Below are positions 40,001-48,784 of a stretch of 64,000 bases of DNA, piece after piece. Source of the stretch: Pseudofrankia inefficax (lineage in GTDB: Bacteria; Actinomycetota; Actinomycetes; Frankiales; Frankiaceae); the NCBI RefSeq assembly GCF_000166135.1, contig NC_014666.1, positions 806,001 to 870,000 of the forward strand, read 5' to 3'. Both the position numbers and the translations under genes were made by a program. The notes under the pieces are model-generated. The model was not told where the DNA came from and made no database searches. It saw only the letters and a program-made list of their open reading frames with translations. Position 1 is the stretch's first letter. The number at the start of each line of letters is the position of its first letter.

Positions 40001-40108
40001 AAGGCGGCCCTGACGGCCCATGAGGACTACGCGAAGCACACCGACGGCAAGACGGTGAAGCGCCTGATCGTCGTCCCCGGCCGCATCATCAACATCGCCA
40101 TCGCCTGA
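37100..40108 (+). CDS. leuS: leucyl-tRNA synthetase
   Basis: A 1002-residue class I synthetase. The HIGH motif is [16 protein letters not shown], the editing domain includes [22 protein letters not shown] and the second catalytic motif is [10 protein letters not shown], the actinobacterial form of KMSKS. The C-terminal anticodon-binding and tail regions are present ([10 protein letters not shown]). GTG at 37100 and ATG at 37115 are both possible; neither has a strong ribosome binding site. A terminator follows at 40113. Confidence 0.97.
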   Translation: [1002 protein letters not shown]

Positions 40109-40112
40109 GGCG

Positions 40113-40146
40113 TCGGCCAGAGACGGCGCTTCACGCCTCTGGCCGA
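40113..40146 (+). terminator. leuS terminator hairpin
   Basis: TCGGCCAGAG (40113-40122) pairs perfectly with CTCTGGCCGA (40137-40146) across a 14-base loop, four bases after the leuS stop. Confidence 0.6.
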
Positions 40147-40303
40147 TCGCCGGTGCCGACGATCGGCGTTGGCGTCGCCGTCGCCGTCGGGCGCCCTCCC
40201 ATCCGGTCCCTCGGATTTCGAGGCCCGGTCCGGCCTACTCCGAGGCGACGACTTGCCCTGCGCAGACGCCGATCATCCGGCTGACTGGGCAAGCTGCTGC
40301 GCC

Positions 40304-40428
40304 TTGATCGCTAACTGCGCAGGATAAAGGCGGACAAATTGGTGTACCCAGCGCCGTTTTGCCTGCGCAACGAGTGATCAATGCGTCGTGCTGGGGCGCG
40401 AGGCCATCTTGATCACTGGTTGTGCAGG
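40304..40428. repeat. 20-bp repeat family, three copies
   Basis: Copies at 40304-40323 (+), 40362-40381 (-) and 40409-40428 (+). The last two match at 18 of 20 bases, the first two at 16 of 20, sharing TTGATC-CT-(3)-TGCGCAGG. The first and third are also followed by a similar AATT.GTACCC segment, so a longer unit may have been duplicated. Confidence 0.7.
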
Positions 40429-40530
40429 GGAATTTGTACCCGTGTGGGCCGGGAGTGGATGGCTGCTGGACGTGGGCATGAGGTCGGGCTTGCTGCGCTG
40501 GTCAACCGAGGCCGTCACCCGGCCGATTTC

Positions 40531-40597
40531 CATACCAGGTTGGCGATCAAGCCTGGCGTCGAGCCCGGTCAGGGCGCATGATCGCCAACCTGGTATG
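40531..40597. repeat. perfect 19-bp inverted repeat
   Basis: Arms 40531-40549 and 40579-40597 are exact complements around a 29-base centre; GGCGATCA is the inner end of the arm. A related GCGATCAAGCC lies at about 40647-40657. Confidence 0.85.
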
Positions 40598-40988
40598 CGG
40601 ATCGTCGTTTGATGACCGATTTGCGCCCTTTTTCGATACGTGGTTAGCGATCAAGCCGCGCCAGTGGCTCGATCGGCCGAGAAGATCAGCGTCTGGGTAT
40701 GGAAATCGGCACTCCATCCCGAGCAGGGACCCGCGAGCGGCCTCGGAGCACGGGGGCGGGCCGAGGAGGTGGGCCGCCGGACGCGTTAGCGGCGTTGGAG
40801 TTCGTGTGGTCGTCCTGGACAAGCCGCGCCGACTGATCATCGGCGAGGCCGAGGCACATGCTCAGGGTGAGGCACGTGCTCAGGACGAGGCACGTGCTCA
40901 GGGAGATGTCGCGTCCGGTTCGGCCCGGGATGCGCCTGATCGTCCGGGTACCCCATAATTGCGCTCCCCACGAGTCGAAAGATGCCGA

Positions 40989-42395
40989 GTGAGCGCCGAG
41001 CCGAACGCACAGCCAACACCCCAGACCTCAGCCGCCGATGCCGTGGCCGAGCCGGAACCGCCGGCCCCGCTCTCGGCGCCGCCGACGCTCCCGGCCTGGC
41101 CGGCACCCAGCCCGCCCGCTGCACCCGGCCTGCCGGCAGCGGCCGACCCGCCGACCGCCGGGCCGCCGACCGCGGCGGATCTGGTGGCGCGCTGGGCGAC
41201 TCCCGACCCCGGCCCGCCCCAGGGGAACGACCGGACCAGACTGACGAAACCCGGCGCGGCGCCCGCGCCCCACGAGGCGGTTCCACCGGGCTCGGCGCCC
41301 GCGGCCGCGGCCACCGCCCCGACCCCGGCCTGGGCCGCCCTCACGCCCGAGGCCGGCACCGGTGTCGCGGCCGTCGCCGATGTGCAGCCCGTTGCTGGAA
41401 CCGCGCCCGGGGTCACGTCGGCCAGCGCTGCCGGCCCCTGGCCGACCGCGTCCGGCCAGGTCCCGGCACAGGTGCCAGCGCCACCCGCTGGCGGCCGGAC
41501 GCCCTTCCCCGCGGCGGCCAGACCCGCGCGACCGGCACCGCTGGCGGCCAAGACCCCGCGAAGGCTCGTGCTTGCCGGTCTGTCGACGGCGAACGTCCTG
41601 ATCTACACGGTCGTCGGCTTCATGCTCCTGGGATTGCTGTGGATCATCATCAAGGGCCCGGACGCCAGCCCCGGCAGCCCGACGGCCGCTGGCGAGCCGA
41701 CGGCGACCCCGGTCGGGCCCACGGGCGCGCCGACCCCCGCGCCCGGGCAGGCCGACCCGTTCCAGCGCCTGGACCTGTCGAAATACGGCCCCGGCGAGGA
41801 CGGGATCGTTCTGCCGGCAGCGGCGCCAGCCGGCGGGTTCGGCGCCGCGGAGGTGGGACGCGACCTGGACCTGTCCAAGCAACTGCTGGTGGCGGCTCTA
41901 CTGGACGACCGAACGCTGGCGGGGGATCCGGCCGACTACTACCAGCTCCTCCCGCCGGATTCGGCCAAGGACATTCGGGACTGGATCGCGAGCATCCCGA
42001 CCGGCAGGGGGAACTCGACGATGTTCACGATCCTGGCGCCCGGCGTATCGCTCGCCGATCCGAAAATCCCCATCGCGTCCACGATCACCTTTGACGCGGA
42101 ACCCTACGAGGGGTACGAGACCCTTCAGGTGAAGACGAACCTCGCCGTCGTCTATGAGCTGCGGCGAGGCACCGACGTGCGCGTCGTCGTCCGCCAGTTC
42201 GTCCAGAACTTCACCTTCTACCACCCGCAGGACGTCGCCGACGGGGCCAGCGGCCCGTACGTCTCGAGCCCGGGTGGCGGGGGCTTCTGCCTCGACGAGT
42301 ACGAGTTCGGTCGCGGGCTGATTGCCGGCGACGCCACCGAGGCGGACCCGACCTGCGCGGGGGGCGTCCTTTCGGCCACTCCGACGCCGGCCTGA
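40989..42395 (+). CDS. membrane protein with Pro/Ala-rich cytoplasmic region, unknown function
   Basis: A 468-residue protein I cannot place in a family. Residues 1-190 are Pro/Ala-rich and disordered; a membrane helix lies at about 196-221 (LSTANVLIYTVVGFMLLGLLWIII); then a Pro/Thr/Gly linker and an extracytoplasmic domain of about 190 residues (SKYGPGEDGIVLP to QDVADGASGPYV) with two Cys near the end that could pair. GTG at 40989 gives the natural start. The folded outer domain with a long cytoplasmic tail suggests a Frankia-type surface or secretion-linked protein. It converges on the release-factor gene with a 30-bp gap. Confidence 0.7.
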   Translation: MSAEPNAQPTPQTSAADAVAEPEPPAPLSAPPTLPAWPAPSPPAAPGLPAAADPPTAGPPTAADLVARWATPDPGPPQGNDRTRLTKPGAAPAPHEAVPPGSAPAAAATAPTPAWAALTPEAGTGVAAVADVQPVAGTAPGVTSASAAGPWPTASGQVPAQVPAPPAGGRTPFPAAARPARPAPLAAKTPRRLVLAGLSTANVLIYTVVGFMLLGLLWIIIKGPDASPGSPTAAGEPTATPVGPTGAPTPAPGQADPFQRLDLSKYGPGEDGIVLPAAAPAGGFGAAEVGRDLDLSKQLLVAALLDDRTLAGDPADYYQLLPPDSAKDIRDWIASIPTGRGNSTMFTILAPGVSLADPKIPIASTITFDAEPYEGYETLQVKTNLAVVYELRRGTDVRVVVRQFVQNFTFYHPQDVADGASGPYVSSPGGGGFCLDEYEFGRGLIAGDATEADPTCAGGVLSATPTPA

Positions 42396-42425
42396 GCGCG
42401 GGCGATGGAGGGCCCCGGCGCGCGG

Positions 42426-42893
42426 TCAGTCGGAGTCGGCGTTGCCGGCGCGGCGGGTGCGTTTGGTGTCCGAGCGCTGGCGTTTGGCGGCTAGCCGGCG
42501 CTCGACCGAGCCTTTGGACGGCTTCGTCGGGCGTCGGCTGCGGGGTGGCGGGGCCGTCGCCTCGCGCAGCAAGTCGACGAGGCGACCGAGCGCCGCCTCC
42601 CGGTTGCGTAGCTGGGCCCGCTGCTCGGACGCGGTGACGACGAGAACCCCGTCCACCAGGCGGCCATCGAGCCGGGCGAGCGCCCGGGCCCGCAGGTGCT
42701 CGGGGACAGCGGGCGACCGGGCCAGGTCGAAACGAAGCTCGACCCGGCTGTCCGCGGTGTTGACGCCCTGCCCGCCTGGGCCCGACGAACGGGAGAAGCG
42801 CCACCGCAGCTCACCGTCGGGCAGCACGAAGCCCGACCGGATCTCCCGGGAGGCCGTCTCCCGGGTCGGCCGCGGGCTCAGTTCGTCGGGCAC
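42426..42893 (-). CDS. arfB: peptide chain release factor-like ribosome rescue protein (ArfB/YaeJ)
   Basis: A 155-residue hydrolase that frees nascent chains from stalled ribosomes. The catalytic GGQ lies in RSSGPGGQGVNTADSRVEL; there is no stop-codon recognition domain, and the C-terminus is a basic tail (SVERRLAAKRQRSDTKRTRR) that would enter the empty mRNA channel. GTG at 42893 fits the family start; the frame is open upstream to 43010 but non-conserved. It probably backs up trans-translation. Confidence 0.9.
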   Translation of the reverse strand: MPDELSPRPTRETASREIRSGFVLPDGELRWRFSRSSGPGGQGVNTADSRVELRFDLARSPAVPEHLRARALARLDGRLVDGVLVVTASEQRAQLRNREAALGRLVDLLREATAPPPRSRRPTKPSKGSVERRLAAKRQRSDTKRTRRAGNADSD

Positions 42894-42962
42894 AGGTTCA
42901 TGGTGCCATCGACGCCCCGCGACCGAAACCGGATAGATCGCCCGACAGCCGGCTGGCTTGAT

Positions 42963-43034
42963 CGTCGTTTCGGCCCTCGCATGGTCGCAAAAGGAGGCGG
43001 TTACAGCCATGCGAGGGCGAAAACGGCGATCTTG
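42963..43034. repeat. imperfect 25-bp inverted repeat upstream of arfB
   Basis: GATCGTCGTTTCGGCCCTCGC... on the left and its near complement ending GGCGATC on the right match at 22 of 25 positions and enclose a roughly 25-base centre. The sequence is similar to the element at 23391-23474. Confidence 0.65.
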
Positions 43035-43088
43035 CTGGCCCCGGGGCGAGGACGGACCTGGCCGGACACGGCACTAGCTGGCCCCGCG

Positions 43089-43133
43089 ACGGCGATCGCC
43101 CCCGTCGGCTGGGCCGGCGGGGGCGATCGTCGT
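43089..43133 (-). terminator. pckG terminator hairpin
   Basis: A 15-bp stem (43089-43103 with 43119-43133, one G-T pair) lies 31 bases after the pckG stop on the minus strand. Confidence 0.7.
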
Positions 43134-43163
43134 GCGTGCGTCAGGGGTGGTGACGCGGGTGGG

Positions 43164-44987
43164 CTAGCCGTTCAGGCGCTCGACGAGGGCCTGGTGCTCG
43201 GACCAGAGCTCCGCCGGGAGATGGTCGCCGAAGGTCTGGTAGTGCTGTGGAATCAGGTCGGCCTCCTGCTTCCAGACCTCCGTGTCGAGGGTCAGCAGGG
43301 TGGTGAGGTCCGCCTCGTCGATGTCCAGGCCGTCGGTGTCGAACGCCTCGAGGGTCGGGTGCACGCCCAGCGGCGACTCGACGCCGTCCGCCTCACCCTC
43401 GAGCCGGCCGACGATCCAGGCGAGGACGCGGCTGTTCTCGCCGTACCCCGGCCACAGGAACTTGCCCTCGGGGCTCTTGCGGAACCAGTTGACGTAGTAG
43501 ATCCGCGGGAGCTTCGAGGCGTCGGCCTTCTGGCCGGTGGCCAGCCAGTGACCCATGTAGTCCGCCATGTTGTAGCCGCAGAACGGCAGCATGGCGAACG
43601 GGTCGCGCCGCAGCTGGCCGATCGCGCCGGCCTGGGCCGCCGTCGTCTCCGAGGAGACGATGGAGCCGTAGAAGACCCCGCGCTGCCAGTCGGGCGCCTC
43701 GGTGACCAGCGGCACCGCGGTGGCCCGGCGGCCACCGAAGAGGATCGCCGAGATCGGCACGCCGCGCGGGTCCTCCCACTCGGCCGCGATCGTCGGGCAC
43801 TGGCCGGCGGGAACGGTGAACCGGGCGTTCGGGTGGGCGGCCGGCGTCGGCGAGTCGGGCGTCCAGGAGGCGCCCTTCCAGTCGGTCAGGTGGGCCGGCT
43901 TGTCCTTCGTGAGGCCTTCCCACCAGATGTCGCCGTCGTCCGTCATCGCGACGTTCGTGTAGATGGCGTTCCCGTACAGGGTCTCGACCGCGTTCGGGTT
44001 GGTGTCAGCCCCAGTACCAGGCGCGACGCCGAAGAAGCCCGCCTCCGGGTTGACGGCGTACAGCCGGCCGTCCTCGCCGAAGCGCATCCAGCAGATGTCG
44101 TCGCCGACCGTCTCGGCCTTCCACCCGGGGATGGTCGGGATCAGCATGGCGAGGTTGGTCTTGCCGCAGGCCGACGGGAACGCGGCCGCAATGTAGTGGA
44201 CCGCGCCCTCCGGGGAGGTCAGCTTGAGGATCAGCATGTGCTCCGCGAGCCAGCCCTCGTCCCGGGCCATGACCGACGCGATCCGCAGCGCGTAGCACTT
44301 CTTGCCGAGCAGGGCGTTGCCGCCGTAGCCCGAGCCGAACGACCAGATCTCCCGAGTCTCCGGGTAGTGGACGATGTACTTCGTGTCGTTGCAGGGCCAC
44401 GCCACGTCGTCCTGGCCCGGCTCCAGCGGGGCACCCAGCGAGTGCACCGCCGGCACGAAGAAGCCGTCCTCGCCGAGCTGCTCCAGCGCCGGGGCGCCCA
44501 TCCGGGTCATCGTCCGCATCGAGATCGCGACGTACGGCGAGTCGGTGATTTCGACGCCGAGCGCCGAGATACGCGAACCGAGCGGACCCATGCAGAACGG
44601 AACGACGTACATCGTCCGCCCGCGCATACATCCGCTGAACAGGCCGTTGAGCGTTCCGCGCATTTCTGCCGGCTCGACCCAGTTGTTTGTCGGGCCGGCG
44701 TCTTCACGCTTGGCGGAGCAGATGTAGGTGCGGTCCTCCACTCGGGCGACATCGCTCGGGTCGGAGAGTGCGAGGAAGCTGTTGGGACGTTTTTCCTCGT
44801 TCAGTTTCACCAACGTCCCGCGCTCGATGAGAAGATTGGTGAGCCGATCGAATTCTTCGGTGGAGCCATCGCACCACTCCACCTTGTCCGGCTGAGTGAG
44901 TTCGGCGATCTCGCGCACCCAGGCGAGCAGCCTGGCGTGCTTGGTCGGGGCGGCATCCAGCCCGGGAATCTGTGCCGCGGTCGTCAC
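43164..44987 (-). CDS. pckG: phosphoenolpyruvate carboxykinase (GTP)
   Basis: A 607-residue enzyme converting oxaloacetate and GTP to PEP, the entry to gluconeogenesis when the cell grows on organic acids or fatty acids. The P-loop [13 protein letters not shown], the metal loop [11 protein letters not shown], the catalytic lid region and the Cys-containing active-site loop identify the GTP form. GTG at 44987 lies eight bases after GGAGG. Upstream are three 15-bp direct repeats and an inverted copy that could be regulator sites. A hairpin terminator follows. Confidence 0.97.
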   Translation of the reverse strand: MTTAAQIPGLDAAPTKHARLLAWVREIAELTQPDKVEWCDGSTEEFDRLTNLLIERGTLVKLNEEKRPNSFLALSDPSDVARVEDRTYICSAKREDAGPTNNWVEPAEMRGTLNGLFSGCMRGRTMYVVPFCMGPLGSRISALGVEITDSPYVAISMRTMTRMGAPALEQLGEDGFFVPAVHSLGAPLEPGQDDVAWPCNDTKYIVHYPETREIWSFGSGYGGNALLGKKCYALRIASVMARDEGWLAEHMLILKLTSPEGAVHYIAAAFPSACGKTNLAMLIPTIPGWKAETVGDDICWMRFGEDGRLYAVNPEAGFFGVAPGTGADTNPNAVETLYGNAIYTNVAMTDDGDIWWEGLTKDKPAHLTDWKGASWTPDSPTPAAHPNARFTVPAGQCPTIAAEWEDPRGVPISAILFGGRRATAVPLVTEAPDWQRGVFYGSIVSSETTAAQAGAIGQLRRDPFAMLPFCGYNMADYMGHWLATGQKADASKLPRIYYVNWFRKSPEGKFLWPGYGENSRVLAWIVGRLEGEADGVESPLGVHPTLEAFDTDGLDIDEADLTTLLTLDTEVWKQEADLIPQHYQTFGDHLPAELWSEHQALVERLNG

Positions 44988-45075
44988 AGCTCACACCTCC
45001 GGTCGCGTCGAACCTGCCGCGTTCTCGCCTCGGTATACAGGTGCAGCTTGCGTGTAGCTTGCGCACCCGAACGCC

Positions 45076-45090
45076 CCCCTGTACGGGTGG
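45076..45090. promoter_or_regulatory. inverted GTAC element upstream of pckG
   Basis: CCCCTGTACGGGTGG here is a near reverse complement of the third direct repeat plus its flank (CCGCCCGTACAAGGGG, 45164-45179). Two such sites facing each other 75 bases apart suggest binding of a dimeric regulator. Confidence 0.4.
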
Positions 45091-45129
45091 TGACAATCCA
45101 CCGGTGAGCCGGCGCTGACCGCCGGTGCA

Positions 45130-45174
45130 GTGTCCGCCAGTACCGTGTCCACCAGTACTGTGTCCGCCCGTACA
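45130..45174. promoter_or_regulatory. three 15-bp direct repeats, candidate regulator sites
   Basis: Units at 45130, 45145 and 45160 follow GTGTCC(G/A)CC(A/C)GTAC with a variable last base. They lie in the non-coding divergent region between pckG and the hemolysin III gene and sit about 145-190 bases from the pckG start. Confidence 0.5.
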
Positions 45175-45349
45175 AGGGGTACGTTCGAGGCCGCGTTCAG
45201 GATCATTAGACTGTACCGCTCTTTCCGTGCGCAGTCGCGCGGTACAGCGGGGCGGAAACGTTGGTTCCATCACGCATCGGGATCGTTCGGACCCGCTGGC
45301 ACGCCGGGGCGTGCGACGCTCCGGAGGCCCGCGCGGTTATCGTTCTGAC

Positions 45350-46090
45350 GTGGTCACTCACGGAGCGACGCAACCGACCGCCGCCGGTCCGCAACCGGTC
45401 TCTGGCGACAACCGCCCTGATGGCAACACAGCCGACATCCGGGCCCACCCACGTGACCTGGTGCGACCGCGCATGCGGGGATGGCTACATGCCGGAGCTT
45501 TTCCGGTAAGCGTGGCACTTGGCGTGGTGGCCGTAGCGCTGCCGACGACCTTGGGGGCCCGGCTCGCCGTCGGGGTTTACGCGATCAGTATTGCGGCGCT
45601 CTTCGGGACTAGCGCCCTCTACCACCGGACCCTGTGGTCCACCACCCGGGCGCGGGCGCTGATGAAGCGCCTCGACCATTCGATGATCTTCGTTTTCATC
45701 GCGGGTACCTACACGCCCTTCGCGTTGCTGGCGATGCCGCGCCACATCGCCCAGCCGATCCTGATCGTGGTGTGGTCCGGGGCGACCCTCGGTGTGCTGC
45801 TGCGGATGCTGTGGCTGCACTCGCCGCGCTACCTGACCGTGCCGCTCTACATCGCGCTCGGCTGGGTGGGGGTGTTCGTCTTCCCCGAGGTCGCGCACAC
45901 CGCCGGGGTCGCGACGCTGACGCTGCTGCTCGCCGGTGGTGTCTGCTACAGCGTCGGCGCGATCGTCTACGCCATGCGCCGGCCCGACCCGGCGCCCAAG
46001 ATCTTCGGCTACCACGAGGTGTTCCACGCCTTCACGCTCGTGGCCGCCTGCTGCCACTACATCGCGCTCATGCTGGCCGTCTACCGGTGA
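45350..46090 (+). CDS. hemolysin III / PAQR family membrane protein
   Basis: A 246-residue seven-helix membrane protein. The metal-binding signature is visible: Ser/His in LFGTSALYHRTLW, Asp in KRLDHSMIFVFIAGTYTPF and HEVFHAFTLVAACCHYIAL at the C-terminus. Relatives include hemolysin III and adiponectin receptors, likely hydrolases of ceramide or similar amides. GTG at 45350 is the best start, though without a clear ribosome binding site. A GC-rich terminator follows at 46106. Confidence 0.88.
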   Translation: MVTHGATQPTAAGPQPVSGDNRPDGNTADIRAHPRDLVRPRMRGWLHAGAFPVSVALGVVAVALPTTLGARLAVGVYAISIAALFGTSALYHRTLWSTTRARALMKRLDHSMIFVFIAGTYTPFALLAMPRHIAQPILIVVWSGATLGVLLRMLWLHSPRYLTVPLYIALGWVGVFVFPEVAHTAGVATLTLLLAGGVCYSVGAIVYAMRRPDPAPKIFGYHEVFHAFTLVAACCHYIALMLAVYR

Positions 46091-46105
46091 CGACCGCCCG
46101 GTAGG

Positions 46106-46131
46106 GCCCCGCCCCGGCGCCGGGGCGGGGC
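46106..46131 (+). terminator. GC-rich 12-bp hairpin
   Basis: GCCCCGCCCCGG (46106-46117) and CCGGGGCGGGGC (46120-46131) pair perfectly with a two-base centre, 15 bases after the hemolysin III stop. Confidence 0.65.
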
Positions 46132-46192
46132 GCTCGCGCGGATCCCGGGTGGCGTCAGCCGTGGGACACCGCTGCCCGGGAGGGTTCAGGCG

Positions 46193-46228
46193 CCCCATAG
46201 CGTCAAAGAACCCCATAGCGTCAGAGAA
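46193..46228. repeat. 18-bp direct duplication in the leader of the DUF255 gene
   Basis: CCCCATAGCGTCA-(A/G)-AGAA occurs twice in tandem (46193-46210 and 46211-46228) with one mismatch. It ends about 36 bases before the start codon. Confidence 0.75.
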
Positions 46229-46264
46229 CGCGGACCGGCTCCGTGACCCGAGAAGGAGTTTTCC

Positions 46265-48325
46265 GTGGCGAACAGGCTTGCCGACCAGACGTCCCCGTAC
46301 CTGCTCCAGCACGCGGACAACCCCGTCGACTGGTGGCCGTGGGAGCCGGCGGCGTTCGACGAGGCGGCCCGCCGCGGCGTCCCGGTGCTGCTGTCGGTCG
46401 GCTACGCGTCCTGCCACTGGTGCCACGTCATGGCGCACGAGTCGTTCGAGGACGAGGCCACCGCGGCCTTCATGAACGAGCATTTCGTCAACATCAAGGT
46501 CGACCGCGAGGAGCGCCCGGACGTCGACGCCGTCTACATGGACGTCACCGTCGCGCTCACCGGGCACGGTGGCTGGCCCATGACGGTCTTCCTGACCCCG
46601 GCCGGCGAGCCGTTCTTCGCCGGGACCTACTTCCCGCCCCAGGGCCGTCCGGGCATGCCGGCCTTCAGCCAGGTGCTCCAGGCCCTCTCGGAGGCCTGGG
46701 TCACCCGCAGGGACGAGATCGAGTCCTCCGGCGCGGACATCGCCCGCAAGCTCGCCGAGGCCGCCGAGTCGCCGGTCGGCGGGCGGGCGGGCACCCGGCT
46801 CGACGCCGACCTGCTCGACCGTGCCGTCGACCAGCTCGCCGGCCGGTTCGACCCGCGCAACGGCGGCTTCGGCGCGGCGCCGAAGTTCCCGCCGTCGATG
46901 GTCGCCGAGCTGCTGCTTCGCCACCACGCGCGCTCCGGCGACGCCCGGGCCCTGGACCTGGTCGCGCTCACCTGCGAGCGGATGGCCCGCGGCGGCATCT
47001 ACGACCAGCTGGCCGGCGGCTTCGCCCGCTACAGCGTCGACGCGACGTGGACCGTTCCGCACTTCGAGAAGATGCTCTACGACAACGCCCAGCTGCTGCG
47101 CGTCTACCTGCACCTGTGGCGGGCGACCGGCAGCGGGCTCGCGGCCCGGGTGGTGCGCGAGACGGCCGAGTTCCTGCTGGCGGACCTGCGCACCGCCGAG
47201 GGCGGCTTCGCCTCGGCCCTCGACGCCGACGCGGTACCGCCCGCCGCCCCGGATGGCCCCGGCGGCGCCGAGAGCGGCCCCGGAGACGAGCACGGGAGTC
47301 ACCCCGTCGAGGGCGCCAGCTACGTGTGGACCCCGGCGCAGCTGGCCGCGGTCCTCGCGCCGGACGACGCGGCCTGGGCGGCCGAGCTGTTCGCGGTGAC
47401 CCCGGAGGGCACGTTCGAGCACGGCTCGTCGGTGCTCCAGCTGCCCGCGGACCCCGCCGACCCGGCACGGCTCGCCCGGGTCCGCGACGAGCTCGCCGCC
47501 GCCCGCGCGCTGCGGCCCCAGCCGGCCCGCGATGACAAGGTCGTCGCCAGCTGGAACGGCCTGGCGATCGCGGCCCTCGCCGAGGCGGGCGCGCTGTTCG
47601 AGGTGCCGGCCTGGATCGAGGCGGCCGAGCGGGCCGCCAGCCTGCTGCGCGACGTGCACCTGGTCGACGGCCGGCTGCGCCGGACCAGCCGGCACGGCAA
47701 GGTCGGCCCGAACGCGGGCGTGCTCGACGACTACGGCAACGTCGCCGAGGGCCTGCTGGCCCTCTACCAGGTGACCGGCGAGCTGGCCTGGCTGGAGCTG
47801 GCCCGGGAGCTGCTCGACGTCGCGCGGGCCCGGTTCCGCGCCCCCGACGGGGGTTTCTACGACACCGCCGACGACGCGGAGACGCTGCTGCGCCGGCCCC
47901 GGGAGATCTCCGACTCGCCGACGCCGTCCGGCCAGTCGGCGTTCGCCGGCGCGCTGCTGACGTACGCGGCGCTGACCGGCTCGGCCGACCACCGCGAGGA
48001 CGCGGAGGCCACGGTCGGCCTGCTCGCCGCGCTGCTGGCCCGCGACGCGTCCTTCGCCGGCTACGCCGGGGCCGTCGCCGAGGCGCTGCTCGCCGGACCC
48101 GCGGAGGTCGCGGTCGTCGGCCGGCCCGATCTGGAGCGGCTCGCCCGGCTGGGTACGGCTCCGGGCGCGGTCGTGGTGACGGCCGGACCGCTCACCGACC
48201 ACCGGCCCGAGCCCGGCGTCTACGTCTGCCAGCACTTCGTCTGCGAGCGGCCGGCCCGCACCGAGGATGAGGTCCGCCGTTTGCTGGGTGTCAAGCTAGC
48301 CGCGGGTTCTGATCACTCGGCGTGA
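46265..48325 (+). CDS. thioredoxin domain-containing DUF255 protein (YyaL/spermatogenesis-associated 20-like)
   Basis: A 686-residue cytoplasmic protein. The N-terminal thioredoxin-like domain has the CxxC motif in [16 protein letters not shown] and [14 protein letters not shown]; the rest is an (alpha/alpha)6 barrel like N-acylglucosamine epimerases ([30 protein letters not shown]). GTG at 46265 follows AAGGAG at ideal distance. Function is unsettled; a redox-linked sugar-active or chaperone role has been proposed for the family. Confidence 0.9.
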   Translation: MANRLADQTSPYLLQHADNPVDWWPWEPAAFDEAARRGVPVLLSVGYASCHWCHVMAHESFEDEATAAFMNEHFVNIKVDREERPDVDAVYMDVTVALTGHGGWPMTVFLTPAGEPFFAGTYFPPQGRPGMPAFSQVLQALSEAWVTRRDEIESSGADIARKLAEAAESPVGGRAGTRLDADLLDRAVDQLAGRFDPRNGGFGAAPKFPPSMVAELLLRHHARSGDARALDLVALTCERMARGGIYDQLAGGFARYSVDATWTVPHFEKMLYDNAQLLRVYLHLWRATGSGLAARVVRETAEFLLADLRTAEGGFASALDADAVPPAAPDGPGGAESGPGDEHGSHPVEGASYVWTPAQLAAVLAPDDAAWAAELFAVTPEGTFEHGSSVLQLPADPADPARLARVRDELAAARALRPQPARDDKVVASWNGLAIAALAEAGALFEVPAWIEAAERAASLLRDVHLVDGRLRRTSRHGKVGPNAGVLDDYGNVAEGLLALYQVTGELAWLELARELLDVARARFRAPDGGFYDTADDAETLLRRPREISDSPTPSGQSAFAGALLTYAALTGSADHREDAEATVGLLAALLARDASFAGYAGAVAEALLAGPAEVAVVGRPDLERLARLGTAPGAVVVTAGPLTDHRPEPGVYVCQHFVCERPARTEDEVRRLLGVKLAAGSDHSA

Positions 48326-48784
48326 TGGTGTGCCCCGCCCGGTCGCGATCGGGACCGGGCCCGGAAGTGCGCTCGATGGTCACCCTGTGATCGGATCATG
48401 ATCTCTGGGTGATCGTCGGGTGGCCGAACTCACGGTGACGATTGCGCGAGGCCCTCGCTCGACTGGCGGCCGGCCTCGCGACCGGCACGTTCACTACGGC
48501 TGCGTACCGTGACGATCTGGGTCCGAAGCGGGCCTGACGGGGGCCCGGTGCCTATCCCGGTCACAGAAGGCGTTGACGTACGTTCGCCACGTGTTCGGCG
48601 AAGTGGGTCGCCAACCCACCTACCTGCGGCTACCGTGATGCCTCGACGTCTCAAATCGTGGTCCGGCGTAGGGCTGGACCGCTGGGGAGGCCCCTCGGTG
48701 CCGCTTTCGCGACAACGCCAGGAGGCCGGGACCCGGCCCCTGTGGGGCCGTATCCCGGACAACTCCGAGTAAGCGGGTGGGCGT
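48326..48784. other. intergenic region upstream of the PhoH gene
   Basis: About 460 bases without a credible gene. A GATCGGATCATGATC segment near 48392-48406 contains overlapping partial palindromes. I see no clear promoter. Confidence 0.45.

Larger units (their letters stand above)
40109..40988. other. 880-bp repeat-rich spacer after leuS
   Basis: No credible gene. The stretch carries the leuS terminator, three copies of a 20-bp element (40304, 40362 inverted, 40409), a perfect 19-bp inverted repeat (40531-40597) and a further related GCGATCAAGCC segment near 40648. The last 90 bases contain tandem GAGGC-ACGTGCTCAGG repeats. Confidence 0.6.
44988..45349. other. divergent regulatory region between pckG and hemolysin III gene
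   Basis: About 360 bases without a gene. It holds the 15-bp repeats at 45130-45174, the inverted CCCCTGTACGGGTGG element at 45076-45090 and the AT-richer TTCAGGATCATTAGACTGTACC patch at about 45195-45220. Confidence 0.55.

Noticed and set aside
36833-40039. 1068-codon frame opposite leuS
   Set aside because: Antisense shadow of leuS without recognisable motifs.
45485-48235. 916-codon frame opposite the hemolysin III and DUF255 genes
   Set aside because: Crosses two unrelated genes and the hairpin between them; composition is not protein-like.
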